Assembly: GCA_011947345.1 (NCBI GenBank)
Contig: JAAVTG010001008.1
Location: forward strand, 1 to 64,000
Origin: Phytophthora quininea
Taxonomy: Eukaryota > Oomycota > Peronosporomycetes > Peronosporales > Peronosporaceae
Length of the DNA stretch: 64,000 nt
Direction: 5' to 3'
The position numbers were made by a program, and so were the translations under genes. The notes beneath the pieces were generated by a model. That model searched no databases. It saw only the letters and a list, made by a program, of their open reading frames with translations, and was not told where the DNA came from. Positions 17,740 to 29,589 of the stretch are shown here, piece by piece; position 1 is the stretch's first letter, and each line of letters starts with the position of its first letter.

Positions 17740-18430
17740 ACTCTACTCTCAAGCTGGTCTCTTCTCTCGGCTGATAGTGGCTTGATGGGATCAAACACGC
17801 CTTGAATTTTCCAACCACAATGTTTAAAGACCTTGTTCATCTTGAAGTCTTGAAAGCGTCGAAATATCTCGACCACGAATGGTAATAAATCTCCTCCGCT
17901 GGTTTCGGCATAATGGCATTTTAACGACGACTCGATCGGATAGAAGTAGGGAAGTACGCTGGGAGAAAAACGGGTACAACACCAACGCTGCGGAGATAGT
18001 TAATTATCTCTGGGTGACGATGGATAGTTGCGCCATCCAATATCCAGACGGAATTTAGCCCTGGGTTCTGACGAACGGGACTCCGTTCAGAATGTCCGAA
18101 CTGTAAGCAGCACTTAGTGAACTCCACGCGATCGAAGGTGCCGTCAGTGTCAAAATAATCCAGGATGCCATTCACGCCAGTAAATGCCAGTATCGAAATC
18201 CCTGGTTTGCGCTCGAAGTCTGCTCGAATCGCCACCTTTTTTCTCGAACTGCATATCCTCAGTCCCGTATCATTCCGCGGTTGTCAAAAGATACCTCGTC
18301 CAAAAAACACCAGGTTTCGATGGCACCAGTCAATACGCCGTACTAACTCGGTGAAGCGGAAGATGCCGCGCTCCTTGATATGCATCGCTCGGCGCTCTAA
18401 TACTTTCCAAGTCAATCCATGAGCGTGAAT
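17740..18430 (-). pseudogene. DDE transposase pseudogene (IS630/Tc1/mariner-like)
   Basis: Reading the minus strand, a decayed transposase is visible: TWKVLERRAMHIKERGIF, then FLDEVSFDNRG-type sequence with the first catalytic Asp (EVSFDNRGMIRD, about 18260-18290). An in-frame TGA follows near 18260. Next come FERKPGISILAFTG and a strong second motif SVWILDGATIHRHPEI ... VFLPAYFP (about 17960-18050), characteristic of the IS630/Tc1/mariner DDE_3 family. A frameshift near 17935 separates this from YPIESSLKCHYAE, which carries the final acidic residue. No terminal inverted repeats were found. The copy is dead. Confidence 0.75.
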
Positions 18431-18879
18431 AATTCGCCACTCCGAGGTTTATGAGATTGCAATCCAATGCACTCTCAAAACTCTTCTTGAGCCTCGTCCA
18501 AGTAAGCCAGCGGGTGTTCTTGATATAAATTAAGAAGCCATTGATGGTGATCTTCCATGTATATCCTATCTGTGGATCTGCTGGTGCGTCCAAATGAACC
18601 TGTAGTCTCGTAAGTTTTAATCCAATTGCCGATTGTTCAGTCGCTCTTATTAAACACGTGGGCTGGATGACGCCTCGAGTATCCGCCTTCAAAATACGCA
18701 TGTAGGCAGTAGTAGACTGTGTAAGGATGAGCGTGGTATTGCGTTACAGATTCCTCCATGGCCTTCAGCAGCAGCACGCAGCGCGATCACGTCCGAGTTC
18801 TAATGCACAATGTTTGCTTCAATTTGGTTACAAGATTATTGACCAATTAGAGAAGCAGGTAGATTGGCTGAATCGGCCT

Positions 18880-19860
18880 CTGTTGGCAAAATGGGACGGA
18901 ATTTACAATATGAGTGCGCCACGAACCTTTGTGTACAGCAAAAGTGATGTCGGGCGTCGTGCATCGCGAGACCCACATCAAGCTGGCAACCAGCGACTGA
19001 AACTTCTATACCGTGACGATGTCGCCTACTGCAGCAATGTACAGCTCACCACCTTCAGCCCCTCGGACTTCATTCCACTCCTATCCAAATGGCGTTTACT
19101 GTCATAACCACCGTATTCATCATCGAGAGCTCCACGAGCTCCCCGAAGAAAGAATCAATCTCTCTGGGCTGCATTCTCGCCACTAGTGGGTCCTCTACAT
19201 AGACACGCACTACCAGCCGAACACCACTTTGCCACTTAAGTACACACATGTTGGTGAGGGTCTGCACGAAACTGCATCAACTTGTTCCACACACGTCCGG
19301 CATGCTTCAAGCCACACAAATCATTCTTTAGCTCCAACGCCAACTTGTCGTTGCTGCCAACACCCAGCTGTACGACTTCCCACATGCTATTCTCATCCAG
19401 AGCTGTCAGCTCTTCCGCCATAACCTATTGCAATTGCTCGCAGTGTTGGCTACGCATAGCCTCTCGATCGTTTTTTCGGGTCTATCTTCACCATGCTGTT
19501 AACGACGCCTCCCGTCGTCTCCTCCTGCTGAGCGGACTCATCCACTTTACTCACAGCCTTTCGTGCGACCGAGATTGTCACGCGATGCCCGCACTGACAG
19601 ATCTCCTTCTTGGAGCGTTTCTTTCGGTTCTTTGTACCACCACCTCGTGACTCGCGCGCTCTCGGTATCGACCGCCTTGGCGGCACTCGCCCCTTCGTCC
19701 GTGGCTTTTCTGCGACGTCGCTGGCCTCCTCTTGGAAATACAACCACTGCACTTGCTTGTTCTCAGCCCTGTCCAGGGCTTGGATATTCTTTATATGCTG
19801 CGTTGTTATCTCCACGCGGTCCTTCCGGGAGATACACTCTGTAGCTCTTGGTCTTTTCAC
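18880..19860 (-). pseudogene. Copia pol fragment A, internally deleted
   Basis: On the minus strand, a degenerate Ty1/Copia pol reads in natural order. First is the integrase-RT linker (19450-19860, Lys/Arg-rich). The RT start follows (AEELTALDENSMWEVVQL, 19370-19421), then jumps straight to the late RT region (LCGLKHAGRVWNKLM; GVRLVVRVYVEDPLV) and to the RT/RNase H tether (LVASLMWVSRCTTPDITF, about 18950). The middle of RT is missing, so this is an internal deletion with stops and frameshifts besides. Confidence 0.75.
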
Positions 19861-19879
19861 AAAATTCCCATGATCACGC

Positions 19880-22340
19880 CTTGCTGTGCCTGATGTAAGA
19901 TATCGTTGTTACGATGGCCTCTATACACAGTGCATGGAGAGCTAAATACCACCCTAACTACGGTGTCAACTTCGTCAGGTTCATTGGCGAAGCTCTTCCT
20001 GAGTTTGAGTTAATGGGTGACCTGTACAAGATGTAGGTCACTTACTAAACTACATTCCCCAAAAGGTCAATACAAATACACAGGCAAAACCATGCATCGG
20101 GCCATGATCATGACCGTCCGGTGCATGCACTCTGCCTTCCATTGCTAGCTTGATTGTTGGTGTCGCTCTGATTTACGTATCGAGGATGGACTCCGGTGGC
20201 GAGTATTAAAACATTGATCTGTTCTGCAAGAAGGCCGGTCAAATCTTGCCACCAGCACAGCGACATGTTCAATCGTCACGTCATATCATCAGCTGTCACG
20301 ACGCTGTGATCGACGACAATTATTAGTTTTCCACCATTTACCACGGCAGCAACATTAAATCGATTTAAGATCAATAGCATCTCTTTATTGGGTGAGGTTT
20401 GGTCAGTGACCGCTGCACTCATTATCCATTTAAAACAAAACTGCACCATCGGCATCTCCATGCTCTCTGTGCCCTCCATATCATGCCCGTCCGGTATTAC
20501 TTGGATAAGTCTCGCGGCCAGCATCTCGCTCGCTGACGCCGATATATTGCCAGAGAGTCTCAAGGCCCTTTTCATTACCAGCAGCGATTTATGGCAATGC
20601 TGCAACTGTAGCGTCCCGCCACCGACTCATCACCTCATGCTTTGCGCACACAGAGTCTACGATGCTGCTGTGCGGCCTGCACGACGGCCTCGCCAACGTC
20701 GCATATCTGGTCCTGCTGGAATCAGGACGTCGTGACAGTGGATGAGGCCCACACCCATATTTCATCACCCCGCTCTCCTGTAAAGCCCCGCTTAACACTA
20801 GCGATGAAGAGAATTGCGCGCGACTGGGCGGCTCAGGGTTTGCGGCTGGCAAGAATTAGGCGCGCGCTGATTTAGCGGTTCGGCCTGTTTGAAGCAAGCA
20901 CGCCGCTGCTCTCTGTTGTGCAGTAGTTCTTTCACCACTACGTAGCAACACGTCTTGTATGCAGCGACGTGCTTGCCATGGTACGTCTCAATATTAAAGA
21001 GGTGGTCATTTCGGGCAGAGAATACGAGACCGAGCCGTTCACGTTTAGCTGGAAAGATGACAACGCCGGCAATTTGGTGTGAGAAATGGAAATTATTAAT
21101 TGCAAGTCGTTTGTGGTCGGCGTCACCCCTAAAAGCTCTTGCGCCAAACTGACTACCACCCTGACTTTCACCTTCTCATTGACGCGACCTACAAACTCAC
21201 TCAAGTCGTAGTTGTTAAAATCTCCGGATACGTCCTTGAATTCCATTTGATCGCTATACTACCAACAAGAGCCTCAGTATCATTAGATACTTTCGTTGTT
21301 GGGTCGGGTGTTTGTCGCAGCGCCTGGGAAACCGTTGCAAATAAAGACGGCAATGGGGGACGCTGATACTGCGCAGTGAAATTCGCTCCACGTTCAATTC
21401 AGTGGCGTTGGTAGCTCTTTCCGCTTCCACATGTGATATTTTCACGTAGCTAAGGATATATATATGAAAAGGGGCCTTTCGAGCCGAGCTTGGCTGCCAC
21501 GACTATCCGACACATTCACGAGCTTCAATATTCCCGAAGTGAAGCTTATTTTATCCTGCAATTGTCAAGAGTGCTGGAAGAGTGAAGTAAACGGAAGCAG
21601 CTCACAAAAGGCAAAGTATATTTTGAGAAGGTATGGTTAAGCGACAGAGTGTGGCGATGGCAGGCCCCCACTCGCCGAGCGGGTTCGCGACGACTAATAA
21701 CCTCTACGATAACCCCTATAAAACTTACAGCGCTGTTCTCAGGCACGATATTACAATGCGGTGACGGCTGAAGGGGGACATGTTGGTCTAGATTCTCAGT
21801 GTAATGTTCTCAGAACCGATCGTCATGCTGCAAGTTGGGGCTCTCGACGAGCTCACGAAAACCTCTCGTTGCTACCTGCAATGATAGCTGCTGACGGACG
21901 ATCTTATCTCAACCACATGTATGATTGCCAGTTGAAGATCCCGCTCTTCACAAGGTCTCCGTTTCCGGGTTGAGTTGATCTGTTAGCTTTCTCATTCTTC
22001 TTTTGCACAATACAAGACACGAACTCTGAATTCTGAAGTCCAACGTTATACTCAGACTGTGCAGGGCTGAGAGCGTCAGATACGAGCCCCTATGGGTGAC
22101 ACAACTTTCGACGATCGGCTGGTCGGTCGGATGAAGGTGTTGGTCAAAACTGGTCTACTCAGAGCATGTCGCCTTTAAAGTGACCGAATCGTTTCCCTGC
22201 TAAGAAATGGAGAAGATGTGCGTCAGATGGTGAACGTGATTGCCATGCTGACAATACGCACGAATATTCGACACTAATGACCGTAGGTCGCGAGAATACC
22301 TACCTGTTACAGCTCAGCTGGGTGTGGAAACGGTTCAAAT
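19880..22340. other. Gene-free repeat-derived interval
   Basis: About 2.5 kb without a convincing gene. Two minus-strand open frames (20276-20605, 109 codons; 20938-21246, 102 codons) have natural-looking composition but match no family I recognise. They may be remnants of a transposon-encoded protein. The rest is AT-richer than the gene island and interrupted in every frame. Confidence 0.4.
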
Positions 22341-22349
22341 AGAGTGGCT

Positions 22350-22600
22350 GGATATGCCATCGACTAGCCGGGATATTCAACAAGCTAAACAAGGATTACG
22401 GCCTGAAGGACCAGTGTCTTCTCAACTCTTACTTGCGGGTAGAGAACGAGCAGAAAGCGGATTCAACTAACATCCACTAAACCAAGTATTGTGAAGAAAT
22501 CATTGAGTGCTTCACCAATTTAGTGACACTCGACGCAAGGAATCGCCTATACTCGAGACAAAGCAGCAGAGCAGAAACCCGTGCTGATTATTGTTAATGG
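22350..22600 (+). pseudogene. Copia RT fragment B
   Basis: Plus-strand translation gives KLNKDYGLKDQCLLNSYL and RVENEQKADSTNIH followed by KYCEEIIECF, the Copia RT region just after the YxDD site. In-frame stops are present. The same protein region occurs in fragment C on the other strand (KLDEDYRLKDQRHLSMYM), so these are independent copies. Confidence 0.65.
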
Positions 22601-22899
22601 AAAGCGTGCGTGGGGGCGATCTTTCACTCAAAGACACCGCTTTGTTAACGATGGGGAAAATCTGAGACTGGAGACTGCCTTTGAAGTGCTTTACTTTGTG
22701 CGTTCTGCACTCGCTACCATCACTCCGACTGACTCAAATTATGCTACTTGAGCGCGCTTTCTGAGACACCCTCCTCCGAAGTCAGAGTCTTCAGAATATG
22801 CTCCTTGGTCATGCTGATCATGTCGCTCAGCATTTTGAAAGATCACTTGCTAGCGGCTTCGTGATCACATCCGACGGGTTGTCGTCGGTCTCCACCGTC

Positions 22900-23990
22900 C
22901 ACAAAGTCACCATCTTTGTGGTAACTTGTTGGCGGACATAATGCCATCGCAGATCAATACAGCGCGTCCGGCAACTGTACGTCGGGTTTGTGGACATCAC
23001 AAACCCTGCTGATTACCGGTTCCTAGCTGGAACCGGGTCGACACTTGCGAGAACATTTTGATCGGTACATTACCGAACTCTCTTTCCATGTATGCCTCGC
23101 ATGCTGCTACGTATTCTGCCCTGGCGGTCGACTGCGCCACGATAGTCTCGCGTCTGGACGCTTTTGAAACGGTGCCATCTGCTTTGTATGCACGTAGCTA
23201 GTCACACTCTTGCGGGTGTCGGGGCGTTGCCCCAATCCGAGTCATAGAAGCCATCGATCACCAAGATGTCGGCCGACTTGGCGTTCTTGTCGCTAGAGCA
23301 GACGATCCCGAGACATTTGGCACCGAAGGTAACACAGCACTCTTTTGGCTGCTTTGATTTGCTGATGTTTCGGGCTCTGCACCTATCGGCTAAACAATCC
23401 AATCACGTAAGCGATACCCGGCCTTGTACACATCGCCAGATACATCAATGCACCGACGATATGGGGAGGTCTTCCCATGCGCTGGCACCTGCTAGCGGTG
23501 GGCCGTATAAGTCGAATTGGTCAATAATCTCTTCACAGTATGAGTCAGGTGTATCTTAACTGAGTTCTCGTTCTGCTCAACCTCCACACCCATATACATG
23601 CTTAAATGACGTTGGTCCTTCAAACGGTAGTCCTCGTCTAGCTTAGGAAACATCGCCTCTTTGAACTTCACGTATTTCGTCGCGCGAAGACTGTCATCAG
23701 CATATAGCAGGACAGTTGCAAACACTCCATCACCGTTATAGTAGTAAAGACATGGCTCAGTGCTGCACTATTGAAAGCCATAGCGAAGAAACCAATTGTT
23801 CACTTTGGCGTTCCGTTCGCTCCCAGACTGTCTTAGCTTATACACCGTCTTGCTGACAACGTTGATCAATCCATCTATTTCACACAGGTAGTCTTCCAAC
23901 GACTCCAGGTATTGCTTGATCGCCTGCAACGCGTTCATGTCAGCAGTTTTTATCTCCTTGGACAATTGGAAATTGCAGCAGAACACATAC
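22900..23990 (-). pseudogene. Copia RT and RNase H fragment C
   Basis: On the minus strand, RT sequence (VYKLRQSGSERNAKVNNWFL, 23768-23986) leads to the catalytic motif VLLYADDSL (about 23700). The thumb follows (KLDEDYRLKDQRHLSMYMGV), then RNase H pieces (GFYDSDWGN; DTRKSVTSYV; ETIVAQSTARAEYVAA, near 23100-23250). The catalytic YADD survives, but frameshifts and stops break every frame. Confidence 0.75.
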
Positions 23991-24250
23991 TGCCACGAAC
24001 AACCGAAATGTGTCTTGGGGGATGATTATCAGGCGCGAGCTGCCAAAAGAGAGCAAAGCTATCAAGACCATGCGGGTCTACGACATAAAGACCGATCATT
24101 TGGGTATGTTACCTGCTTTTGAGCAAGAATCATAGCTCGAAGTGACAAGCAACGGACTGAGATAGACTTCGCGGAAACGTTTAGTCCCGTTCTTGAGCGC
24201 TGCTATCCCCGCATGCATGGCTTCCTTCGACTGCCTCGCATACTTCGACC
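23990..24250 (+). pseudogene. Copia RT N-terminal fragment D
   Basis: Plus-strand translation gives ELPKESKAIKTMRVYDIKTD, an in-frame TGA, then ARIIARSDKQ and TEIDFAETFSPVLER, the hallmark N-terminal RT motifs of Copia elements (K-W-V-F-x-I-K and G-I-D-F-x-E-T-F-x-P-V). It abuts fragment C head to head in the opposite orientation, so the two cannot derive from one collinear element. Confidence 0.7.
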
Positions 24251-24487
24251 TCATGGCCTTGCGGTACGCCTTCGGGATCTTGATGAAGTATGCAAGTCTA
24301 CCGCCATTTCGCCGACTTGAACGCAGAATTCACTTCATAGTCTGCAAATCTTTTCGATTAATGTCGCTTGTGCCGCTCACGATAGCCAAGACGTCGTGGA
24401 GTTGCCGTTGCTTTCGCTTTTGGGCTTCCGCTCTCTGTTCTGTCGAACTTTAACGTAACGTGGACGTCTGCGAGCGATTAATTGCTC

Positions 24488-24871
24488 TTAGCATGACACA
24501 AATTCGTCTAAAACCGCAGCATCAGCTTCGCGTTCATCACCGGGATCAAACAGAACCTCATAGACATCGACAGGTCCACCAAGTTCATCATCGGGGTCGA
24601 CGTCCGCCAAATCAGTAATATGTTCAACAGAATTAGCAATATAATCATCATGTGATCCATTTGCGGCGTACTCGACGTCTTCATCCGCATTGTTGTAGCC
24701 AGCGACATCTCGCTCAATATCGTCTGCGTCTGCATTATTACTGTATGCGTCTACCCCAACTTCCATGCTGTCAGCCACCAATTCATCTTCGAGAGCTGTT
24801 ATCTTCTGTGGTGTAGGAATCCACTGAACTTTCGCTAAGGTAGCAGCGAGCCTCCGTACACAGCAGTACAC
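24488..24871 (-). CDS. Acidic hypothetical ORF, 127 codons
   Basis: A minus-strand frame rich in Asp, Glu, Ala and Val (for example DPDDELGGPVDVYEVLFDPG). Acidic C-terminal tails of this kind are common on oomycete transposase-derived proteins, but no diagnostic domain is present. It may be a transposon remnant. Confidence 0.3.
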   Translation of the reverse strand: MYCCVRRLAATLAKVQWIPTPQKITALEDELVADSMEVGVDAYSNNADADDIERDVAGYNNADEDVEYAANGSHDDYIANSVEHITDLADVDPDDELGGPVDVYEVLFDPGDEREADAAVLDEFVSC

Positions 24872-24899
24872 CTTCCAGAAGGTCAGGAGAATGTTGGGC

Positions 24900-27435
24900 G
24901 TGATCTGAAGGAACCAGATCCGACCCTGCCCGAGCCGGTGTGGCCTCCACTCACTGTCTACGCTGTAGGCAAATATAAACCGACGCTACAGGCACGAGCC
25001 TTCGCCTGTATGTCCAAACACTCTCTCACACACTCAAAACCCCGTGGCACCAACAGACGAAGGTTGCCTAGTCCCGTGGACTCTTTTACGGGGGCGCCGG
25101 AGTATAACTCCGGCTGGAAGTCACGTTGGAATGCGACTAGCACTCCACACACAAGGGCTCTTTCGCCCAACACTCCCTATTAATAGGGCCAAACCAAAAT
25201 ACACTCTAACTACCACTCTTCACTCTTGGCCTGACCAAACGAACACTCACTTCACGAAGGTCTGTGTTCGCTGGCAGGCATAACCCACGACCACAGGGCA
25301 AGGTGCTTACCTAGGACGCTTGGCCACTTGGGAAGTCGTGGGAAAATTCTGCTTTGTTAGTATCGCCCTCGCGGGCTCTTGCTCTCTCTAGTCCTACTCT
25401 TCCCGATGAATCTATACAAATATCAGGTGAAATGTAAGCATCGTCGTCGGAGCTACCCATCCGAAGATTCACGACCAGGCGATGGTTCGCAATAGCGACC
25501 ACCTCGGGATAGCGACCTTCACTGAACCTTCGCCTCGCGTCGCCATTGGCCCAGCTCGACGCCTTTTATCAGCCAATAGCGGAGGCGACAGTTCGTTGAC
25601 GGATCTTGGAGAAATCTCCACACCACAGTGTCCTATTCATGGGCTCTGTCAGAGTTTGGAATAGTGTTGTACCTGCACTACAACCAGAACAGTGGCACCG
25701 AGCCCGCCAGTATCACACCCCGTTACACACTCGATTGGGTCGAGCAAGTCGCCAGCGACACCTTCAGTCTCCTTCAGTTCTCCACGATCGCTGCAAAGGA
25801 GATCAAATTGTTTGGGTTTGGCGAATTATGAGCTAGTAGGAAATATTGCCTTCGAAATGTGCTGCAACTCGCAGTACTACCGATGACATGCAAAAGTAGT
25901 GTTAATTCAGTTTGCAAGATGCTGCCGCAATATTGTAGGGAGAATGGCATATAGCATACATATTTGAAGATATTTGCAGCGACGAATGAAAGGCAATTTC
26001 TTTATTTTTGTAGGCGAAAAATATGTATATAACAATGTCATTCTGTGGTGTAGCGATTCGCTACGCCGCCGTTCGATGATTTGGCCGTTGAGGGATCTGG
26101 CGCATGTGGAACACTCGCAATGTTGGGAGAATCCGGACCACATAGCCAAGTCAAAACCATGTTGACGGACCCCTCCAGATAGCGGGCAACATATCACTAA
26201 GATGGACGGATATACCGGGGCAAAAGACGGAACCTAATCGGAGTCTAGGCGAGACCAAGACGAGGACAGCGCCAGCCTATTCGAGGGGACATTTAGTTTA
26301 GCTAGGCGGTCCTAGCTTAGGCGCTTACGAGGTTTCGCAACTCCCATTGTCGGCAACTGCTCGAGTCTTTGCAGAGGGTAGCCGAGATCCAAAACGAATC
26401 TTCGTTCACTGTATACTTGATAAGGACATACTGAAGGACATAGGAGACGATAAGGTCGAAGGGTTAAACTAAACAGAACAGTATTTTCCACCAACTACCC
26501 AAGCCGCGCAAGCTCCTGGACTTCCAGAGGTAAGACGTGTGTGTGTCTGGATCATGCCAGTTCGGCGACGCAGTGAGCCATGTGTGTGGGCGTTCGTTGG
26601 CAAGGGTAAGAAGTGTGTGTTGCCCGAAAGGGAGTGATTTACGGTGTGTTCTGAGCCGCTACATTATCAAGAACAGCGTATTCGCTTCCACTCAACCCTG
26701 TTAGCCGTGGCTCTGCTGCGGCGGCTCTGGAAGCTCTTCCCCAGGTGTGGTTTTCTCTCTTTAGAGGAACCCCGGAGTGTCGAGTGAGTTTATTGTGTGT
26801 GTTAAGCGTCCTAGCCAAAGCTTGAGGCTAGTGGCGCTGTTTGGTTAGCCGAAACATCGCAGAAGAGTGCGTTTGACTGGATCTGGGTGAGTCGAGTTGG
26901 GCGTCCTTCAGACGAGGCCTCGACTCTCGTCGAACCTTCATAAGAGGGAGAGACTTGTTGTTGTGAGCAGGGGCTACTGTATTAAGCCTACGTTGCTAAG
27001 TGGAGTAATTCCTACACTACAGTTGGCTGAAGTCTTACTGCCGGGCTTATTCACTGAGTTGTAGCAACCCTAACAACTGGACATTGTCATGCATGCAACT
27101 TCCCAAGAGCTTGTAGTTTGATAGCCGTTGGTCATTGCGAGACCACAGCACAATGTCTCCGATTCCGATTTAGCACCCACACCGTCCTTATCGATCATCA
27201 CATCACATGATTCCTTTTCATCCATAAAATTTTCGTGCAGACCGTGAAACGAGTCTCGAAAACAAGATACATGCCTTTTAACGGATTCCAGCTAAACTGC
27301 GATCATTCCATCTCGGGTGGCCCTTTCCAGATGGTGTCTGTGTGCCACAACACTCTTTCAAGAAGCGCCATCTTGTCTTCGGCGTTGAGTATGAGGTTTA
27401 TACCACACTACTTACGTATGACAGGCTTACTCTCA
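24900..27435. other. Gene-free interval, possible LTR remnants
   Basis: About 2.5 kb with no supported coding sequence. The 24.9-25.5 kb and 26.5-27.1 kb parts have the texture of solo or truncated LTRs (short pyrimidine and TG-rich tracts, GTGTGTG runs near 26540-26800), but matched ends could not be established by eye. Confidence 0.35.
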
Positions 27436-27706
27436 TCTTAGACTACTACAAGAGACTTGCTGTCTGTCCGTTTGTCTGTCGGTCCGTCGCCGAGTTTCGA
27501 TGGACAAGATCCGGCGCTGCCATTGGCTGCCGAGCGCCAGCGACGGCGGCGCCCATTCGCCGAAAGAGTTTCGGCCAATCGCTGCCGAGCGGAGCGAAGG
27601 CGGCCCGAGAAAGTGGACCACACCAATAGTAGGGTGGTCCACACCAAACGTACTTAATGAAGAGGTCGATAGTAGTACTCCCCGCACACAACCAGAGCCA
27701 AAAACG

Positions 27707-28111
27707 ATGGAGCGTGGGAACGTTACCTGCGCTCGCTGCTCTGCCGAGGTGACGCGTGCGCCGCTCGACCTCGACGGCCTGGGCCACCAGTGCCTCCGCT
27801 GCGTTTGCTGCGAGGAGCTCCTCGAGTGGCATGCCTTCGAGAGGCCACGCGCCAGGAGCGCATCGCGGCGGTGTCGGGCGTGCGACGGCCAGCGCAGCTT
27901 CTGGCACAGCACCGCAGCCGGGCAGCCGCTGCCACGGTTGGACCGGCGACAGGAGACCATGGCCCTGGTGGCGGTCACCATCGGCCCGCCGCCGCTGCCG
28001 CCGCCACTACCACCTCGCGAAGCTCGCCACCGTCATCGACGCCGCCGAGTCCGCCAGCGACAGACCGCGCGTCGCCGTCGCTACCGCCAGGGACAGGACA
28101 TTGGCTGTTAA
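27707..28111 (+). CDS. LIM-like zinc-finger ORF carried in the Helitron
   Basis: An in-frame Met at 27707 opens a 134-codon frame. It contains CARC, a 15-residue spacer, then HQCLRCVCC and later CRAC, closely resembling the first zinc-binding half of a LIM domain but with one residue missing between H and C. The rest is Pro- and Arg-rich low complexity. It could be an exon of a host gene captured by the Helitron, which these elements are known to do, or a chance frame in GC-rich DNA. Confidence 0.35.
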   Translation: MERGNVTCARCSAEVTRAPLDLDGLGHQCLRCVCCEELLEWHAFERPRARSASRRCRACDGQRSFWHSTAAGQPLPRLDRRQETMALVAVTIGPPPLPPPLPPREARHRHRRRRVRQRQTARRRRYRQGQDIGC

Positions 28112-28239
28112 TAGACTCCGCCAATACATTTGTGTTCATTTCGGCCAAGTCGGTTAAATTTGTGTTATATGTGTATTGATGCAAATGTATTGATACAAAA
28201 ACAGTGGTGAAACGGGCAACAGCGTAAAGTTCGGATAGG

Positions 28240-29197
28240 ACCGTGATGACGATCGTGGTCGTTCCAGGTGATAGTCGTCCGTTGGCCCGCCCGCGCGAGG
28301 AACCAAACGATGAGGATATCTTCTCCTTCTCTGATTTTGTGCTTGCCGTTGGAGAGGGTCGGCACGAAAACGCGCTGGCCTTGGCAATGACTACACCAAG
28401 ATTCCTGCTGATATGCTGATCCCGAATCCTCCTGTAGAAGACGACGAGGACGAGGAAATAGCTCCAGGGGCAATACCAAGGGGTATGACCCGCATCATTG
28501 ACGCAATGTATGCCGACGTTGCGAATCCGTAGGTTGCGACGAATGAATATTTTGCCAGTCGGACCATTTTGACGACTACGAACGAGACGGTACGGAGAAT
28601 CAACGAGGCAGTCGCAGCTCGACTTCCGGAGACAGCGCGGGAGTGTTTGTCGGTGGACTCGGTGGAGGATGACGACGGAACGTTGTTCGAGCAGGAGTTC
28701 CTCCACTCGGTGAACATGAACGGGATTCCACCTCACAGACTACTGCTCAAGTAGGGCATCCCCATCATGATGATGAGAAATCTGAACCCGGATCTTGGAC
28801 TGTGCAACGGGACGCGTCTACGAATCGTCGACTTGAAGGACCACGTCATTAGAGCATCAATTATGACTGGAGAACGAACAGGCCAAGAAGTACTCATCCC
28901 GAGAATTATGTTCGTGAGCGACGACGACAACTCCGATTTCCCCTTCCGGCTACGACGAAAGCAGTTCCCCGTGCAACCAGCATTCGCCATGACGATTAAC
29001 AAGGCCCAAGGTCAGACGGTGTTAAACTTGGGGCTGTACTTGGCTTCCCGTGCTTTTCGCATGGCCAGTTATATGTGGCGTTGTCTCGCGTGACGTCCCG
29101 AAGCAAGTTCAAGGCATTGATTGAGTATCCAGAGTTCGTAGACCCGGACGGAGGAGTGTACACGAGAAACATCGTGTACACGCAGATTTTCGATTAG
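28240..29197 (+). pseudogene. Helitron PIF1-like helicase, C-terminal fragment
   Basis: The sequence reads FSFSDFVLAVGEGR, DYTKIPADMLIPNPPVEDDE, RTILTTTNETVRRINEAV, LRNLNPDLGLCNGTRL-type sequence (MMRNLNPDLGLCNGTRL), QPAFAMTINKAQGQTV and VALSRVTSRSKFKALI. These are the late helicase motifs (including motifs V and VI) of Helitron PIF1-like proteins. In-frame TAG codons at 28530-28532 and 28752-28754, a shift near 28385 and another at a TTTT run near 29058 disrupt it. Only the C-terminal third is present. Confidence 0.8.
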
Positions 29198-29417
29198 GGA
29201 TCGAGGTGTATTGCTAGGTTAGATGTAGTAGCTTGCCACTGCGAACTAGAACCTAGCTTTATTTCGGACAAATGGCACTTGGCAATTTCTATGAAACATT
29301 TTATACACCTGTACGTTTTAGATTAAACTACTTAGTAATTCGTGTGAAAAGCTACATCATCCCGCCGGAGCGAAGCGGAGGCGGGCGGTCCACACAGCTG
29401 CATCCAACCATAACCCA

Positions 29418-29445
29418 CCGCCGCGTAGCGGCGGCGCTCGGCTAG
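29418..29445 (+). other. Helitron 3' terminal hairpin and CTAG end
   Basis: A perfect 7-bp palindromic stem with loop GTA, a 7-base spacer and the terminal CTAG (CTRR consensus) followed by T. This arrangement is the recognised termination signal for rolling-circle transposition. Confidence 0.8.
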
Positions 29446-29589
29446 TCACCAGCAATAGCAGTGATACGTGGCGCTCAACGACTTGATGGTCCACTCATTG
29501 CCTTCTTGTTCTTCTTTGGTTGTGAAGATCATGTCGTCCAAAAACGCCCTAGGAGTTGGAGCTTGACACGGTTCGACAAAATCAAAATT

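Larger units (their letters stand above)
27436..29445 (+). mobile_element. Helitron, about 2 kb, with both termini
   Basis: The 3' end is textbook: a perfect 7-bp stem (CCGCCGC / GCGGCGG) with a 3-base loop at 29418-29434, then seven bases, then CTAG at 29442-29445, followed by T. The proposed 5' end is TCTTAGACTACTACAAGAG after an A at 27435. It has the TC start and the CTACTA-like context typical of Helitrons and gives an A|T insertion site. Inside are a LIM-like zinc-finger ORF and the C-terminal part of a PIF1-type helicase on the plus strand. The Rep domain is absent, so the copy is non-autonomous. The 3' end is much surer than the 5' end. Confidence 0.7.

Noticed and set aside
27433..27981. 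Minus-strand 182-codon frame in the Helitron
   Set aside because: It crosses the proposed Helitron 5' end and consists of Arg/Ser-rich low complexity opposite GC-rich DNA.
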